Below are positions 9,840 to 21,196 of a stretch of 64,000 nt of DNA, one piece after another (within the stretch, counting starts at the first letter, position 1; each line of letters opens with the position of its first letter). The stretch comes from Lewinellaceae bacterium (GTDB taxonomy: Bacteria > Bacteroidota > Bacteroidia > Chitinophagales > Saprospiraceae). The translations under genes were made by a program, and so were the position numbers. The DNA is taken from positions 62,001 to 126,000 of the forward strand of contig JADJOD010000010.1 of the NCBI GenBank assembly GCA_016713985.1. The letters are read 5' to 3'. The notes below the pieces were generated by a model that did not search any database, had not been told where the DNA came from, and saw only the letters and a program-made list of their open reading frames with translations.

Positions 9840-11405
9840 ATGCTCGTAAAAACCTACGCCGGCGCCGTTCACGGCGTTGATGCCCAGATGATTACCGTCG
9901 AAATCAACACCGGCGGCGCGGTGGGCAATACCGACAAACCGGGCATCTTCATCGTCGGCCTGCCCGACAGCGCCGTGCGCGAGAGCCTGCCCCGCATCGA
10001 AGCCGCCGTCAAAAACTCCGGCATCCGCCTCCCGCGCCTCAAGACGATTATCAACCTCGCCCCCGCCGACATCCGCAAGGAAGGTTCGGCGTTCGATTTG
10101 CCCATCGCCATCGGTATGCTGGCGGGTTCGGGTGTGATTCCGCCCGACGGCCTCGACCAGTATTTCATCATGGGCGAACTCTCGCTCGACGGCTCGCTGC
10201 GCCCCATCAAAGGCGCGTTGCCGATTTCCATCCAGGCGCGAAAAGAGAAATTCAAAGGTTTTATTTTGCCAAAAACAAACGCCCGCGAGGCCGCCATCGT
10301 GAACGACGTGGAGATTTATGGCGTGGAAAATTTGCGCGAGGCAATAGACGTGCTGGCGGGCGAATCGGAGATTAAACCCCTGATTGTCAACACCCGGGAG
10401 GATTTGCCAGCAATGCCAGCATTTACGACGTGGATTTCGCCGACGTGAAAGGCCAGGAAAACATCAAACGCGCGCTCGAACTCGGCCGCCGCAGGCGGGC
10501 ACAACGTCATCCTCATCGGGCCGCCCGGCGCCGGCAAAACCATGCTGGCCCGGCGCCTGCCGACCATCCTGCCGCCGCTCACGCTGCACGAAGCCCTGGA
10601 AACCACCAAAATCCACTCGGTATCCGGCATTTTGCCCGACAACTCCGCGCTCGTCACCACCCGGCCTTTCCGCGCACCGCACCATACCATCAGCGACGTG
10701 GCGCTCGTGGGCGGCGGCTCCGACCCCATGCCCGGCGAAATCAGTCTCGCGCACAACGGCGTTTTGTTCCTCGACGAATTGCCTGAGTTCAAACGCCAGG
10801 TGCTGGAAGTGATGCGCCAGCCGATGGAAGAGCGCCGCGTCACTATCAGCAGGGCCAAAGTGTCGGTAGATTACCCGGCCAGTTTCATGCTTGTGGCCAG
10901 TATGAACCCCTGCCCCTGCGGCTACTACAACCACCCCGACAAGGAGTGCGTGTGCGGCCCCGGTGTCGTAAAACGCTATTTGTCAAAGATTTCCGGGCCG
11001 CTGCTCGACCGCATTGACCTGCACGTGGAGGTGACACCGGTGAAAATCGAAGAACTCACCACCACCGAACAACCCAAACAGAACAGCGCCGACATCCGCG
11101 AGCGGGTGCTGCGGCCCGCGAAATACAAGCCGAACGTTTCAAAGGGTTTAAAGGACGTTTATTGCAACGCCCAGATGCCCAGCCGCATGGTACACGAGGT
11201 ATGCCAACTGACCGACGCGGGTCTCACTCTCCTGAAAACGGCGATGGAACGGCTGCAACTTTCCGCCCGCGCCTTCGACCGCATCCTGAAAGTGGCGCGC
11301 ACGGCGGCGGATTTGGCCGGCAGTCCCGACATCCGCATCGAGGATTTGGCAGAGGCGATTCATTACCGGAGTTTGGATCGGGAGGGGGGGGGGGGGGAGG
11401 ATTGA
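9840..11405 (+). CDS. comM: ComM/YifB family Mg-chelatase-like AAA+ ATPase (two frameshifts)
   Basis: ComM is a hexameric branch-migration helicase that helps integrate incoming DNA during natural transformation. Start ATG 9840. The N-terminal Lon-protease-like domain (GLPDSAVRESLPRIEAAVKN, GSAFDLPIAIGMLA) is followed by the AAA+ core with Walker A GPPGAGKTMLARR, Walker B VLFLDELPEF, and the Cys motif NPCPCGYY with C-x-CGPG. The C-terminal domain has SKISGPLLDRIDLHVEV and the IEDLAEAIHYRSLDR ending. Frame breaks lie at 10402-10405 (a T missing) and 10484-10485 (an extra G). The final codons run into a G homopolymer, so the exact C-terminus is unsure. Three partial copies of the 3' half occur downstream (11547, 18385, 21197). 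Confidence 0.92.
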
Positions 11406-11546
11406 TGTTTATCCGGCACCACGCCGGGGGGGCTTGACAAAAGGAACGGAAGCGCCCGAGGGGGAAGACCCAGGGAGGAGGGGGCCCAAAGGACCGGGGA
11501 CTCCGCGCACCGGCCCCTGCGTGGCGTTCCACTAGGTGCAGGCTGG

Positions 11547-11764
11547 GCGCTTCAAAAGGCTGAAAGACGTTTACGGCAACGTCCAAATGCCCAGCCCCAC
11601 GGTACATGAGGTATGCTACCTACTACCATTGGTCTTATACTGTTGAAAATGGCCTTAGAGCCCCCCGCAACTCAGAGCCCGGGTTTACCACATACTGAAA
11701 GTACTGCACGACCGAATATTTGGTCGGCAGCCCAAATATTCGGATCGAGGACCTACCAGAAGCG
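11547..11764 (+). pseudogene. Degenerate comM fragment 1
   Basis: This stretch follows the comM 3' region (about 11140-11350) at the DNA level: TTCAAAAGGCTGAAAGACGT, then CAAATGCCCAGCCC and GTACATGAGGTATG, then GATCGAGGACC near the end. It has many substitutions and no usable frame. The 140 bp between it and comM (11406-11546) are G/C-rich and hold nothing I recognise. It is the most diverged of the three copies. Confidence 0.75.
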
Positions 11765-11769
11765 AAATA

Positions 11770-12240
11770 GAATTGATAATCGGTCAAACAAAAGACGCAA
11801 GCGCAGCGGTGAAGAAGGCCAAGTAAGGCTAAATTTTCACTGCTTCCATGATCGGCTCCCTCCTCCTGTCTCTTCCGGCTTTGGAGACATATTATTGAGT
11901 CCATGAACTTATACTCGTCATCACTTAAATCTCTATGGTTTTGGTAAAACTTATGTTTCTGCGCACGATAAAAGGAATCTATGTTGAAGGATTCTCTTGT
12001 CCATTTGGGCAATTTGGGGTATTCGGGCAATTCGCAAAATTTGGGGTATTTGGGCGAATTCGCCAAATTTGGAGGTATTTGGGCAATTCAGGGAACTCCA
12101 GTTCGAGCGGCCGCAGTTCGCGCGGCCGCAAGCCTTCTCTCGGCTGAAGTAATATCCTTTTCAATAAGAAGAGAGATAATTTTAGCTGAATGGCCTTCAA
12201 TTAGCGGGATATTTTCTAAAGGATCGATTTAAAGGCCACC
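11770..12240 (-). other. Low-complexity decayed region
   Basis: Between comM fragment 1 and the next gene remnants. A short open minus-strand stretch reads IDPLENIPLIEGHSAKI and on to AAARTAAARTG, then runs into a repetitive stretch (11998-12095) built from variants of TTTGGGGTATTTGGGCAATTC. Two GCGGCCGC palindromes lie close together at about 12108-12128. A frame through it gives a Pro/Asn/Lys-rich peptide that looks like translated repeat and not like a protein. No function is assigned. Confidence 0.35.
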
Positions 12241-12371
12241 AAGCGGTAAAATCAAGCTCCAGGCTGGAGGTGGCACTTAAGTAAGACCAAGGTCGTCCGT
12301 TTGATGACCATCGATTTTATATATCCGATTGAGAGCCAGGTCGGTAATGGCTTCTTCATACCGACCTCCTA

Positions 12372-13068
12372 CTTCGGCGGTCGAAGGGATCTAAAATGGG
12401 TAATCAAACTATTGCAATGTTTTTCTATCAGTGAGCCGGTTCGAAGCCGTTGCTGCAGGGAGGGGTAATGCGGCAACTTATCGCCCAAACCGTATTCCTG
12501 ATGCAGTACATGGCGGGTACGGGGCACGATTCGTTTGATCTTATATCCGGCCAGATAACACCAGAAGGCAGATTCCAGGTCAGCGCGCCGTTCAATCGTT
12601 AAAGTTGTCCCTGGAGTAAGATCGTATTGGGCAAAACTGGTACTAACCGGCAGAAAGTCATACAAATGATGTGGCTCATGACCGAGCACCCAAGCGAGCG
12701 CGTTGAGCGAATCGCCTTTCAGATGGCGCAGGCACTGTAGGGCTTTTTGTTCCAGAATGATGCAACCGTCACTATAAACCGCTATCCGATCAGATGATTT
12801 TGATCGGATATAAACCTTCGGGCAGTAGGCATCGTCCAGATTGATTGCCTTGTGGTAAATATCTTTAATACTTCCTGAATGTGAAGTGGGGCGAGAAAAT
12901 CTGGGATCGCACCCTTTCCGTCCTGGGAAACAGCGGCTTGTCTGCCCTGCCTGCCGGCCGGCGGCATACCCGGGGGCGTTGCCTTTTCTGAAGTTCCGAT
13001 AACCGGCTCACGGCAATTGTGACCAGCAATAAGGCTATAGCGACGTAGAGGAATTTTATTGCTTCCAT
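12372..13068 (-). pseudogene. Decayed hypothetical membrane protein gene
   Basis: An ATG at 13068 opens with one membrane segment (MEAIKFLYVAIALLLVTIAV). The frame is then lost by indels and resumes as YIRSKSSDRIAVYSDGCIIL and ALQCLRHLKGDSLNALAWVL, ending at about 12372. It directly follows the sigma/anti-sigma remnants in the same direction, so it may be the third gene of that operon. No family is recognised. At least two frameshifts are needed, so it is unlikely to make a full product as sequenced. Confidence 0.45.
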
Positions 13069-13908
13069 AACCGGGTACTTCTTGTGCTTGGTTTTGAAAG
13101 GGGGACGATGTATCACGGCTGATCGCCTGCAAATCGGTATAGGCAGTTGCGCGGTGTTCCGGCTGGTAGGCACTGCATAGAGCCAAGTACCATCGCGCAG
13201 TCCATGCTAATTCTGCATTCTCGGTGTTCCCCTGCCAATTGCAGGTGAGAAAGCGCTTCCGCCCACCGCGCTTGTCCCATCAGCGCTAAAGACCAGGCCA
13301 GTTCGACCCGGGGTTCCTGGCTATTTGGAAATTGGCGATGAAAATTATTGGCGTTTTCGATTACGGCTTCAGGGTTCTGATCCTCAGCAGCGTCAATGGT
13401 GCTATCGACCATTCTGTCGTACAGGCTTGGAGTCGAGACAAGGCCCGTACCACTGGCGCCAGGCCGGAAATTATCCCATGGCACTTCCTGCTGCACAAAG
13501 GTTTCATTGAGATGCCGGATAAATCTATGTTCCTCAAGATAATTACTGCCGAACCAGATCAACAGCGCCAGCCCGGCTGCCACCACCACACAACGGACCG
13601 ACGAGCAAGGCGTAACCAAGCGGCGATGTCCAGACCCTGGTTTCTGCTGGCAGTTCCTCGCCGCTCGGATCTCTAGCAGCAGCCCCGCTTTCTGCCGTTT
13701 TCGGATTGGGCTCTTACCGGCTGCGAGGTATGCCATTGTTGTTCTTCGGCCCTGTCTTCCATGGCCTGAAACAGAAATCGGTAGATCTGGACTACGTCTC
13801 TAAATGCCGGAGCGGCGGAGAGGCGCCGTTCGAAGGCTTCGTCGCTCGCCGGAGCATGTTGCTCCAGTACGAGCGGATGGTTTGAATATCTTCCTCGCTG
13901 AGTTTCAT
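13069..13908 (-). pseudogene. Decayed anti-sigma-like membrane protein with TPR-like tail
   Basis: ATG 13908 reads MKLSEEDIQTIRSYW, overlapping the end of the sigma-factor remnant. After a shift near 13870 it continues ASDEAFERRLSAAPAFRDVV, a typical start of short Bacteroidota anti-sigma-like proteins. One membrane helix follows (VVVAAGLALLIWFGSNYL), then a helical part with AVIENANNFHRQFPNSQEPR and WAEALSHLQLAGEH, which looks like TPR hairpins. The same plan (anti-sigma N-terminus, single helix, TPR tail) is seen in the gene at 57518-58498. At least three frame breaks, so probably inactive. Confidence 0.6.
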
Positions 13909-13917
13909 AGTTAAACG

Positions 13918-14557
13918 TTAGTTGCCGTTTTAGACTCTGAATTTGATCACGCAAATTTTCCCGGCACCGGGTCACCGCATTACACCAACACGCACTTTCG
14001 GTGGTCTGCAGGATCCGAGCGATTTCCCTGATACGACAGGTTATATTAATATCGTAGCGTCAGCACCTTTAGCAATTCTCTCCGATCTTATCCAAAGCTG
14101 ACTTTGCGTTGAAAAACAGAGCATTTTCCGCTGGAGAAAAATGCCTGGGTTTTATTTTCCAGCCCATAACGCGCACGTATTTTCTCCATATTTTCACTAA
14201 TCGCTTCTAAAACAGGATAGATCACCGTATGCAATTCGGCGAGTTATCTAATTGTTCGTTTAATTCCGCTGTCGTAATCTGGCGGTTCTTCCGCAGCATA
14301 TTAATACACAGGTAGCGGGCAGTCTTAGCGATAAACCCGCAACGCTCGATCGAAAGAGCCCGCCTTTTTATCAGGTAGGTAAGTACAATAAACCAGACAT
14401 CTTGGTAAATATCCTGGAAATTTTCCGGATACCTGCAAGAGCCATAAACGACACTGCGGGCTGCGGCGAGGCAATCACCATAGTTTTTCGCATTTACAAT
14501 TTCACTACGTGAGGAGTGAATATAGCCCGTTTCGTTTAGATCATTTTCGCTTGGCAT
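13918..14557 (-). pseudogene. Decayed ECF-type sigma factor
   Basis: The ATG at 14557 opens a frame with a region 2-like block (FQDIYQDVWFIVLTYLIKR, FIAKTARYLCINMLRKNR) that ends at 14222. After frame breaks, a region 4-like block can be read at about 14040-13950: LLKVLTLRY, then REIARILQTTESAC and NAVTRCRENLRDQI, the helix-turn-helix that binds the -33 element. The stop is at 13918, next to the anti-sigma start. ECF sigma factors pair with such anti-sigma proteins to switch on envelope or stress genes. Several indels and an in-frame stop suggest that this copy is dead. Confidence 0.6.
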
Positions 14558-15278
14558 ATCTCAACGCTTTACTTTATGTGTACCAATTAATTGGTACGGC
14601 AAAAGTAGTTCCATATTTAGTCAGACCAAAAATATTCACTAAAAACCTATTTTACCGTAATGGTACGGCGAAAGTAGTTCCATAATTATAGTCAGGCCAA
14701 AGATAAAATTCTGAAAAAACTCCGGACTCGTCGGCTATATTCTTGATAAATAATTGAAAACCAAATTGTTAAAGAATCTAACTGCCTGAAGCAGATATTA
14801 TAAGGGAGGTATACAATCCGGCCCGTTTTCACATTTAGCGACAGGACGCGAAAAATTTCGCGAAAGTTGATAAGGATTACCAGCCGGATAAATTATTAGA
14901 CAAACTCGCGATCGATGCCTGTGGTGATGCCAAGGCTTCAGTCCGATCCAGAACTGTAACTGGGCAGATCGATAACGGGCGTTCGTCCCGGCTATGTACA
15001 GTTTCGAAAAATATAACCTTATGCCGTCGGAGATTATTGGAAAGAAACCAGTTCCGATATTGAACGATACACCCACGAATAGGAACCGGGTTTGTAGGCT
15101 CCCTGATGATAACCACCTTGACCGAAGAACTAATCGAAGGCGAATATGAATTTATCGGCATCGAGCAGATAACCGATTTTAAGCCGAGAACCATCAAAGG
15201 AAGTTTCTCGCCGCCGAAAGAATAACTACAAAATGGCTTTTACGCTTCCACTCTTTTTCCAAAACTCATGGTTACATC
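14558..15278. other. Gene-poor stretch with one short coding remnant
   Basis: AT-rich near 14580-14800, with the phrase ATGGTACGGCAAAAGTAGTT repeated in similar form twice (about 14593-14613 and 14660-14682). On the plus strand 15105-15226 an open stretch reads LMITTLTEELIEGEYEFIGI then EQITDFKPRTIKGSFSPPKE and stops. This looks like the C-terminal end of a lost gene of unknown family. No RNA gene or terminator is recognised. Confidence 0.4.
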
Positions 15279-17640
15279 ATGCAAAAGCGATTATTTTTTG
15301 GAGCAATCTTGTTTGCTCACCGGTATTTTTGCCCGGACTGAAGGCGCAATCCGACTTCCAGCCTTTCCTCACGGGGTAAAGTTTTGGTACGCAACGTTGA
15401 ATTATGCTCACAGGTCATAGTTCGGGGCTGAGATGCAGAGTTTCTCAAAACATTATCTGCGTCTCAGCGCCTCTGCGGTTTTAAAAAGTACATGCGCCAG
15501 TCAATATTGGAAATTTGCACGTACTGTTTTTTTTGCCGACATGAAGCATTTAAAATTCCAAAAGAAGCGCTTTCTGCAAAAGCGTGTTTTTCAAATGCTT
15601 TCTCAAAACGCTGCGTTCGTAAATGGCTAAAGGCCAACTAAGCATCTTCTAAAAACAGACCTATGGCGTGGTTCATTTTCATCTCCTGGCTTGAAAAAAG
15701 TCTTGGCATCTGCATACAATTTGGAATCTTAAGGGCTGTCAGGCACTGGTTTAAAAAGATTATTTATTCATGTCGCGGTGATTGCTGCCATTTTTCCTGC
15801 ATGGTTCACCCGGCAGATGCTCAAAATCTATTGTGGAAGATACCAAATGGTTTTTCGAAAATGGGAAAATAGGCAATCCCGTTAAAAAGCCGGACAGACG
15901 TGGAAGAAAAAGGGCAAACAAAAGATTACAGTTGAGCAACCACAAATTTTATCGTGATTTTCCATTTTTTTGACCCGTATGTAAGGGAGCGCTTCGAATC
16001 CTTCGAAGGCCCATCCTGAGGCTCGGAAATGAGAAAGTTGGGGCGGAATATGAAATAGCATACTGCGAATTCGCAGTTCCTGAAGATTTCAATGTTTTGG
16101 TGGTTCGTTTTAAAATCGTCTTTGAAGACCCGGGGCATGAGCCGTATCAACAGCCTGCCTTTCGGCTTAAGGTGTTTGACAAAAGTAGACGAGAGGTAAA
16201 CTGCGCAAGCTTTCAAGCGGTCGCAAGTGCATCCATAGGGCAGAATGACTACAGAACCATAACAAGATACGGCAATGTGCCCATATTGTCGAGCGATTGA
16301 CTTCTAAATCTCTGGGCTTATCGACATGGGACAAACAGGACTCGCTGACCCTTGAGTTTTCCATCGAAGATTGTGCGCTGACCGGCCATTTTGGCTATAT
16401 CTATATAGACGCCTATCTGACAAATGCTGCGTTAACTTCGGTTTTGCCATGGAGACTCTACCGCTTTGCTTAGAGCGCCCGACGGATTTTCTAACTATAG
16501 ATGGTCAAACGGACATTCGGACAGCAGATTGAGGTGCCAGTAAGAGACTTGGAAAAAGAGTTCGTCTGTGATATGCAAACCGCTTCCAACTGCCCGTTAA
16601 GTATCACAGGTAAAGTCCAGATACCTGACTCGGTTGCTTATGAAATTTGCACGACTGATGCGCTATGCGCAGATGCCTAACGGCACGGCAGAAGCAATCA
16701 TTCCCAATGACCAGCGCTACAACATCATTTGGCATAACCATCCGCGCTGTTAAAGACAGTTTGACAGTGAAAACCCTATCAGCAGGCCGTTATACGATCA
16801 CTGTTTTAATACCACAGGATGTACGAAACGATTATTTGAGATTGATGAACCAGCGGCTTTGAATGCCGCCATTGTTACAAGTAATTATTATGGTTTTGAG
16901 ATTTCTTGTTTTAAAGGAGGTGATGGACTGATTGGAGTTATGCCACATGAGGAACACCACCTTACCAAGTCAGTCTGGACGACGCTTTTTCTAGGCGCGA
17001 GTAGCAGCGGGAGATTCAGTTGGCTACTCCGGTTTATGCGCAGGGCCGCATCATATCTTGGTTCTGGACAGCAAGGGGTGTGTGTTTACCAGTGTGATTG
17101 ATCTAAGAGAACCGGATTCTTTCTTTATTCAAGCCGTCCCAACCCCGCCACTTTGTCATGGAGGCGACGGGTTAATTCACGTTACTTCCTTTGGAGGAAC
17201 CGGCCTTGAGCGAACCAGATGGATAGCGCAAGACACCGTCGCCAGCGAAGACCTTACTTATACTGGTAAAGCAGGAAGCTTTAACTTGTTGGCAATGGAT
17301 AAAAATGGATGTCCTGCCCGGATAAAAGTGCGGTTAACCCAACCTAAGCCCCTTAATTATGAACATACCTTTTTCTAAACAGAAAACTCCAGGATCATAT
17401 CCACTAAACTCAAAGGAGGCACTGGCCCATATCGTTTGGAGATTGTAGTCAGAAAGGGAATATACTTCAAACTTGGAAGACTGCTCCTGGTCTCCAAGCC
17501 CTCAATCTTGAAGATTACCGGCATAGATGCCCATGACTGTACCTGCAAAAAAATTGTCACAAAGTCAAAAAGAGTTTCCTCCCGGAAACTTCCAGTTGTA
17601 AAACATAAACCACTTCTGCAATGCGAATAACTTAACAGAT
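15279..17640 (+). pseudogene. Decayed SprB-repeat-type T9SS adhesin
   Basis: A signal-peptide start can be read from ATG 15279 (MQKRLFFGAILFA, then by frame change PGLKAQSDFQPF). Further pieces on the same strand fit large Bacteroidota adhesins: GAEYEIAYCEFAVPEDFNVL, VVRFKIVFEDPGHEPYQQPA, IEDCALTGHFGYIYIDAY, then DGFSNYRWSNGHSDRQIEVP, ISCFKGGDGLIGV and PLCHGGDGLIHVTSFGGTG. The last two match the beginning of SprB repeats (C-x-G-G-x-DG), found in surface adhesins that act in gliding and attachment. Frames change many times and stops are frequent, so the gene is not functional as read. About 2.4 kb remains of a normally much longer gene. Confidence 0.65.
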
Positions 17641-17934
17641 CCAAGGGTTGAGCGGTCAGAGCAATATTGGTTTATGGATACATTTGCAAAAGTATATTTG
17701 GTATTGGCAAGAAGCCTGACCTTAACCCCAAAAATTATACCGGGCAAATTAGAGTTTCGGACCTTCATTGAAGTTAGACTTGCCTGAAGAAGTCGAAATT
17801 CACTGAACACAACTCCTGCAGGTATACAATATCTGCCGCAAATCTTGTCCGTGTCATTCAAATTTAAGAATTTTTTTCTCTACCCGTTTTCCTAATTGTC
17901 ATTCGATCTTGGCAGAAACATCGGTTCGCATACG

Positions 17935-18352
17935 TCACTTGGAGAAGTGGCATATCAGTTGGAGGTATAAGTAGCAGAATTTATGAATTCTCGAATTTTT
18001 CGAGCGTCTTGGGTTTTGGCTTTCTCTTCCTAACTCGATATACCTTAAATTTGAAGCATCACACCCTATCATCTCCGCTACTCTTTGTGTTTTCCTGTAA
18101 TAAGTCTGCGTAGTAGGGCTTTTCTGGGCTTTTGCCCTCGTGAGGGCAAAAGCCCAGGAAGGCAATTATTGCTTTGGCTAACCTCGCAGGAGGTTCATGC
18201 CGATTAAGTTCCCATCCGGTTACTGTGTCTGGAGTTACATTGAACATCCTGCTTCGGGTTGAGACAACCCACGATCAAGACGAACCTTACGAAGATGGTC
18301 GCCCAGGGAATTCAAATCGTTTCGGGTTATGCCGGATTTGAGGGTTTATGCC
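17935..18352 (-). pseudogene. XRE-type helix-turn-helix regulator, frameshifted
   Basis: On the minus strand NSLGDHLRKVRLDRGLSQPE, then FNVTPDTVTGWELNRHEPPA and RLAKAIIAFLGFCP form a classic XRE helix-turn-helix with the following hinge. After a shift near 18100, VAEMIGCDASNLRYIELGRE and SQNPRRSK form a second HTH-like repeat. The family with two such halves is common as a small transcriptional regulator in Bacteroidota and often lies in mobile or variable DNA. At least two frame changes separate the parts. It sits immediately before comM fragment 2. Confidence 0.6.
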
Positions 18353-18384
18353 CTTCAATTGAATTTGACAACTATATACGCGCA

Positions 18385-18871
18385 ACCATGCCCCTGCGGC
18401 TACCGTCCACCCGAAAAAGAATGCGTGTGCGGCCCCGGCGTCGTAAAACGCTATTTGTCAAAGATTTCCAGGCCGCCGCTCGACCGGATTGATTTGCATG
18501 TGAGGTGACGCCCGTAAAAATCGAGGAACTCACCACAACCGAACAATCCAAACAAAAAAAGCGCCGACATCCGCGAACGCGTGCTGCGCGCCCGCGAAGT
18601 GCAAGCCGAACGTTTTAAAGGTTTGAAAGACGTGTATTCAAATGCACAAATGCCCAGCCGCATGGTGCACGAGGTTTGCCAACTGACCGACGCGGGTCTC
18701 ACGCTGCTGAAAACCGCCATTGGAAAGACTGCAACTCAGCGCCCGGGCCTTCGACCGTATCCCCAAATGGCGCATACGGCGGCGGATCTGAAGGGCAGCC
18801 CGGATATTCCGGATCGAGGATTTGGCGGAGGCGATACATTACAGGAGTTTGGATCGGGAGGGGTGGGGGGG
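18385..18871 (+). pseudogene. comM fragment 2 (3' half)
   Basis: Follows comM from the NPCPCGYY codons to the end (compare 10905-11395). The DNA runs CCCCTGCGGCTAC, GTCGTAAAACGCTATTTGTC, ATGCCCAGCCGCATGGT, and ends in GGAGTTTGGATCGGGAGGGG with a stop. The codons for SKISRPPLDRIDLHV and LKDVYSNAQMPSRMVHEVCQ are still readable, with at least four indels. It lacks the N-terminal domain and Walker A, so it cannot be an active ATPase. It is far closer to comM than fragment 1. Its left end is almost the same point of comM as fragment 3. Confidence 0.88.
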
Positions 18872-19072
18872 TGAAAACTGAAAATTCGGTGTTTGATACT
18901 TAATATACGGCAACTTCCCGAACCGCTGCTAGAAACCTCCCGGAGAAGGAGGGGCATCCTCGTAGCCCAATTTCGAGGACACTTTGGCATTGGAATCGTA
19001 CTCGCGGTTTTCTAACAATCGGCGGCACTGAAAATATTTTCTGTGCGTTTTCGTGACTTATTTTAACAAATA

Positions 19073-20290
19073 GTGTCACTTTGTGTCAAAATATTTAAAC
19101 ATAAAGAAGGGGTCCGTGTATCACCGAACAAATTTACGGTATTGGAAAATCACCTGAACGAGCAGGAAGTAACCGTCATCACGGGGATGAGGCGTACAGG
19201 CAAAACCACCGCGCTGAAATACCTTTTGGAAAAAACGACCCACGAAACAAACTGTACCTCGATCTGGAAAGGCTGGAATATCGCCGCATTTTTACCCGAA
19301 ACAGTTTCCAGTGAAATACAGGCCGATCTCGAATTTTTGGGGTATGATTTTGCCAAAAACGGCGTCATCGCCATAGATGAAGTTCAACTGATCCCGGAAG
19401 TGGTTTCGTTCATCAAATATTACCACGACAATTTCCTGTAAAGTTCCTAATATCGGGTTCGAGTTCTTATTACCTCAAAAAACCGGATTACAGAAAGCCT
19501 CGCGGGCAGGGAAGCAGGTTTTCGAGATTTTTCCGCTCAATTTTTCGAGTTTCTGCATTTCAAAGCGGTGGATGCCACGCCTTTGTTGACTCAAGGATGA
19601 AACCGTTCCGGCCATTGGTTTTTGCCACCTATCAGCAGCATTATGAAGAGTATTTGAGGATGGCGGTTTCCGCAGGTGGTTTTGGCAGGGTCGCCGGAAA
19701 AAAGGAGCAAGCCTTGAACGATATCCTCAATTCCTATTTGGAACTGGACATCAAGATTATCCGATTATTCGGTAATCGACGATCTTTATAAACTTGCAAC
19801 CCTCCTGGCGGCCCGCATTGGCAGCAAATGGACTACCAGAAAATGGGTGTCCTGACGGGCCTGAGCAGGCACAAGGTCAAAGATTACATCCAATTGTTTC
19901 GGGCCACGTACTTTTTGCACCTTGTCGAGCCATATTCGCTCAACCCCGACCGGAGCATAGCCGTACAGCCCAAAATATTTATTACCGACAACGGTTGGGC
20001 AACCAGTTTGCCCAGGTTAGCAGTGGCGCCCTGTTCTAGAAAATGCCATTGCAAACCAATTGCTTCAACTGGGTAAAGGTCAATTATTTTCAGAAAAAAC
20101 CGGGCAGGAAATTGATTTTATTTTGGACGAGAAAAAGGCCATCGAAGTAAAGGAAACACCCGGAATGTTTGATTTAAAACGCTGCAATCAAGGGCTGCCA
20201 GCCTCGGCATCGAGGATTCCATGCTGATCGGTCGCTTCCCTCCAGGCGGCGAGTTCTATGATTTTGTATGGGGGGCTGTGTTTTTGAATG
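19073..20290 (+). pseudogene. Decayed AAA/DUF4143-type ATPase
   Basis: The first part encodes VTVITGMRRTGKTTALKYLL, a Walker A of the R-R-x-GKTT type, and GVIAIDEVQLIPEVVSFIKY, a Walker B with the D-E-x-Q form usual in this family. Further pieces in other frames are YEEYLRMAVSAGGF, MGVLTGLSRHKVKDYIQLFR, then ATYFLHLVEPYSLNP and KIFITDNGW, and finally TGQEIDFILDEKKAIEVKE, which is the DUF4143/PD-(D/E)xK-like end. The usual size is about 400 residues, and the remnant covers most of it. At least five frame changes. Such ATPases are often scattered in many copies and may act with toxins or mobile DNA; the role here is unknown. Confidence 0.7.
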
Positions 20291-20589
20291 TGCTATGTTT
20301 ACATCGGAATTTTGAGCATTTGCCGAAATCCCACCCAGGAGTAGCACTGTAAGCGGAACAGGAATCTGGGATTGGTCGATATGGAAATTTGCACCTGATT
20401 TCTGAATAATTATTTAATACCTGGTAAAAGTACAAGAAAAGTCGGGTATAAAGGCAAAAGCAAATCGTCACTTAGATGGCTACAACCAAAGGCATTAAAG
20501 GGAAACAGGCATTTGGGCTTGGCGTTACATGGTGCTAATGCTGTCATTTTCCTGGTAATTTATAAGGACGGTTTTAGACCCGCGCTCTA

Positions 20590-21116
20590 AACTGGAAGAA
20601 AAACAGCCTGGACAGGTATGGCCAGGTCAAGGACGCAGCGGGAAATATTTACCCAACGATCGCCATTGGAAAGCAGGTCTGGATGGCGGAGACTTGAGAA
20701 ACACGACCTTCGACTGTGGCGCAGTAATGTTTACAAACGGCATCGAACGAGGCCCGGTGAAGTTCTGTGACGGCAAAGCCAGGTTTGCTTACTGAAAACA
20801 AAATAGATTTGGGCTATGGGGTTATTTATGGTTATAGCACGATCACTAAATGCAAAATTTGCCCGGATGGCTTTCGAATTCCAACCAAAACAGAATGGGA
20901 GGAATTAATCAAATACCTCGGTGGAAAGAGTTGGCTGGGAAACGATTATTAAAGCGTGGAGATAGCGGGTTTGATGCTGAGATGGGGAGGGCGAATCGAT
21001 AGCTACGGATCGGTACTCGCGGGAAGCCTGGGGTTTTGGTGGAGTACGGACATTCGCTCCGATATACCTACTCAATACAGGAAGGTATATAATTTTGAAA
21101 TAAACAGTATAGGCTG
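20590..21116 (+). pseudogene. Decayed FISUMP-domain protein
   Basis: Reads VKDAAGNIYPTIAIGKQVWM AE, then (after stops and shifts) CPDGFRIPTKTEWEELIKYL GGKSW, then GSLGFWWSTDIRSD. This order (Y-x-T-V/I-x-I-G-x-Q-x-W-M-AENL ... C-P-x-G-W/F-x-x-P-T-x-x-EW ... W-S-ST) is that of the Fibrobacter succinogenes major paralogous domain, a secreted or lipoprotein domain common in Bacteroidota. No signal peptide is visible in the remaining part. The gene is broken by in-frame stops and indels. Confidence 0.65.
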
Positions 21117-21196
21117 ATCGGGCAAGATAGCCGGGTAGGTAATTATGTGCGTTGTGTTCAGGTAAATTGAGGGCGTATTATAACAAGTATGCAACA

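Noticed and set aside
12100..12130. Cloning-vector contamination because of two GCGGCCGC sites
   Set aside because: No vector or linker sequence surrounds them, and the adjacent DNA continues in the style of the region.
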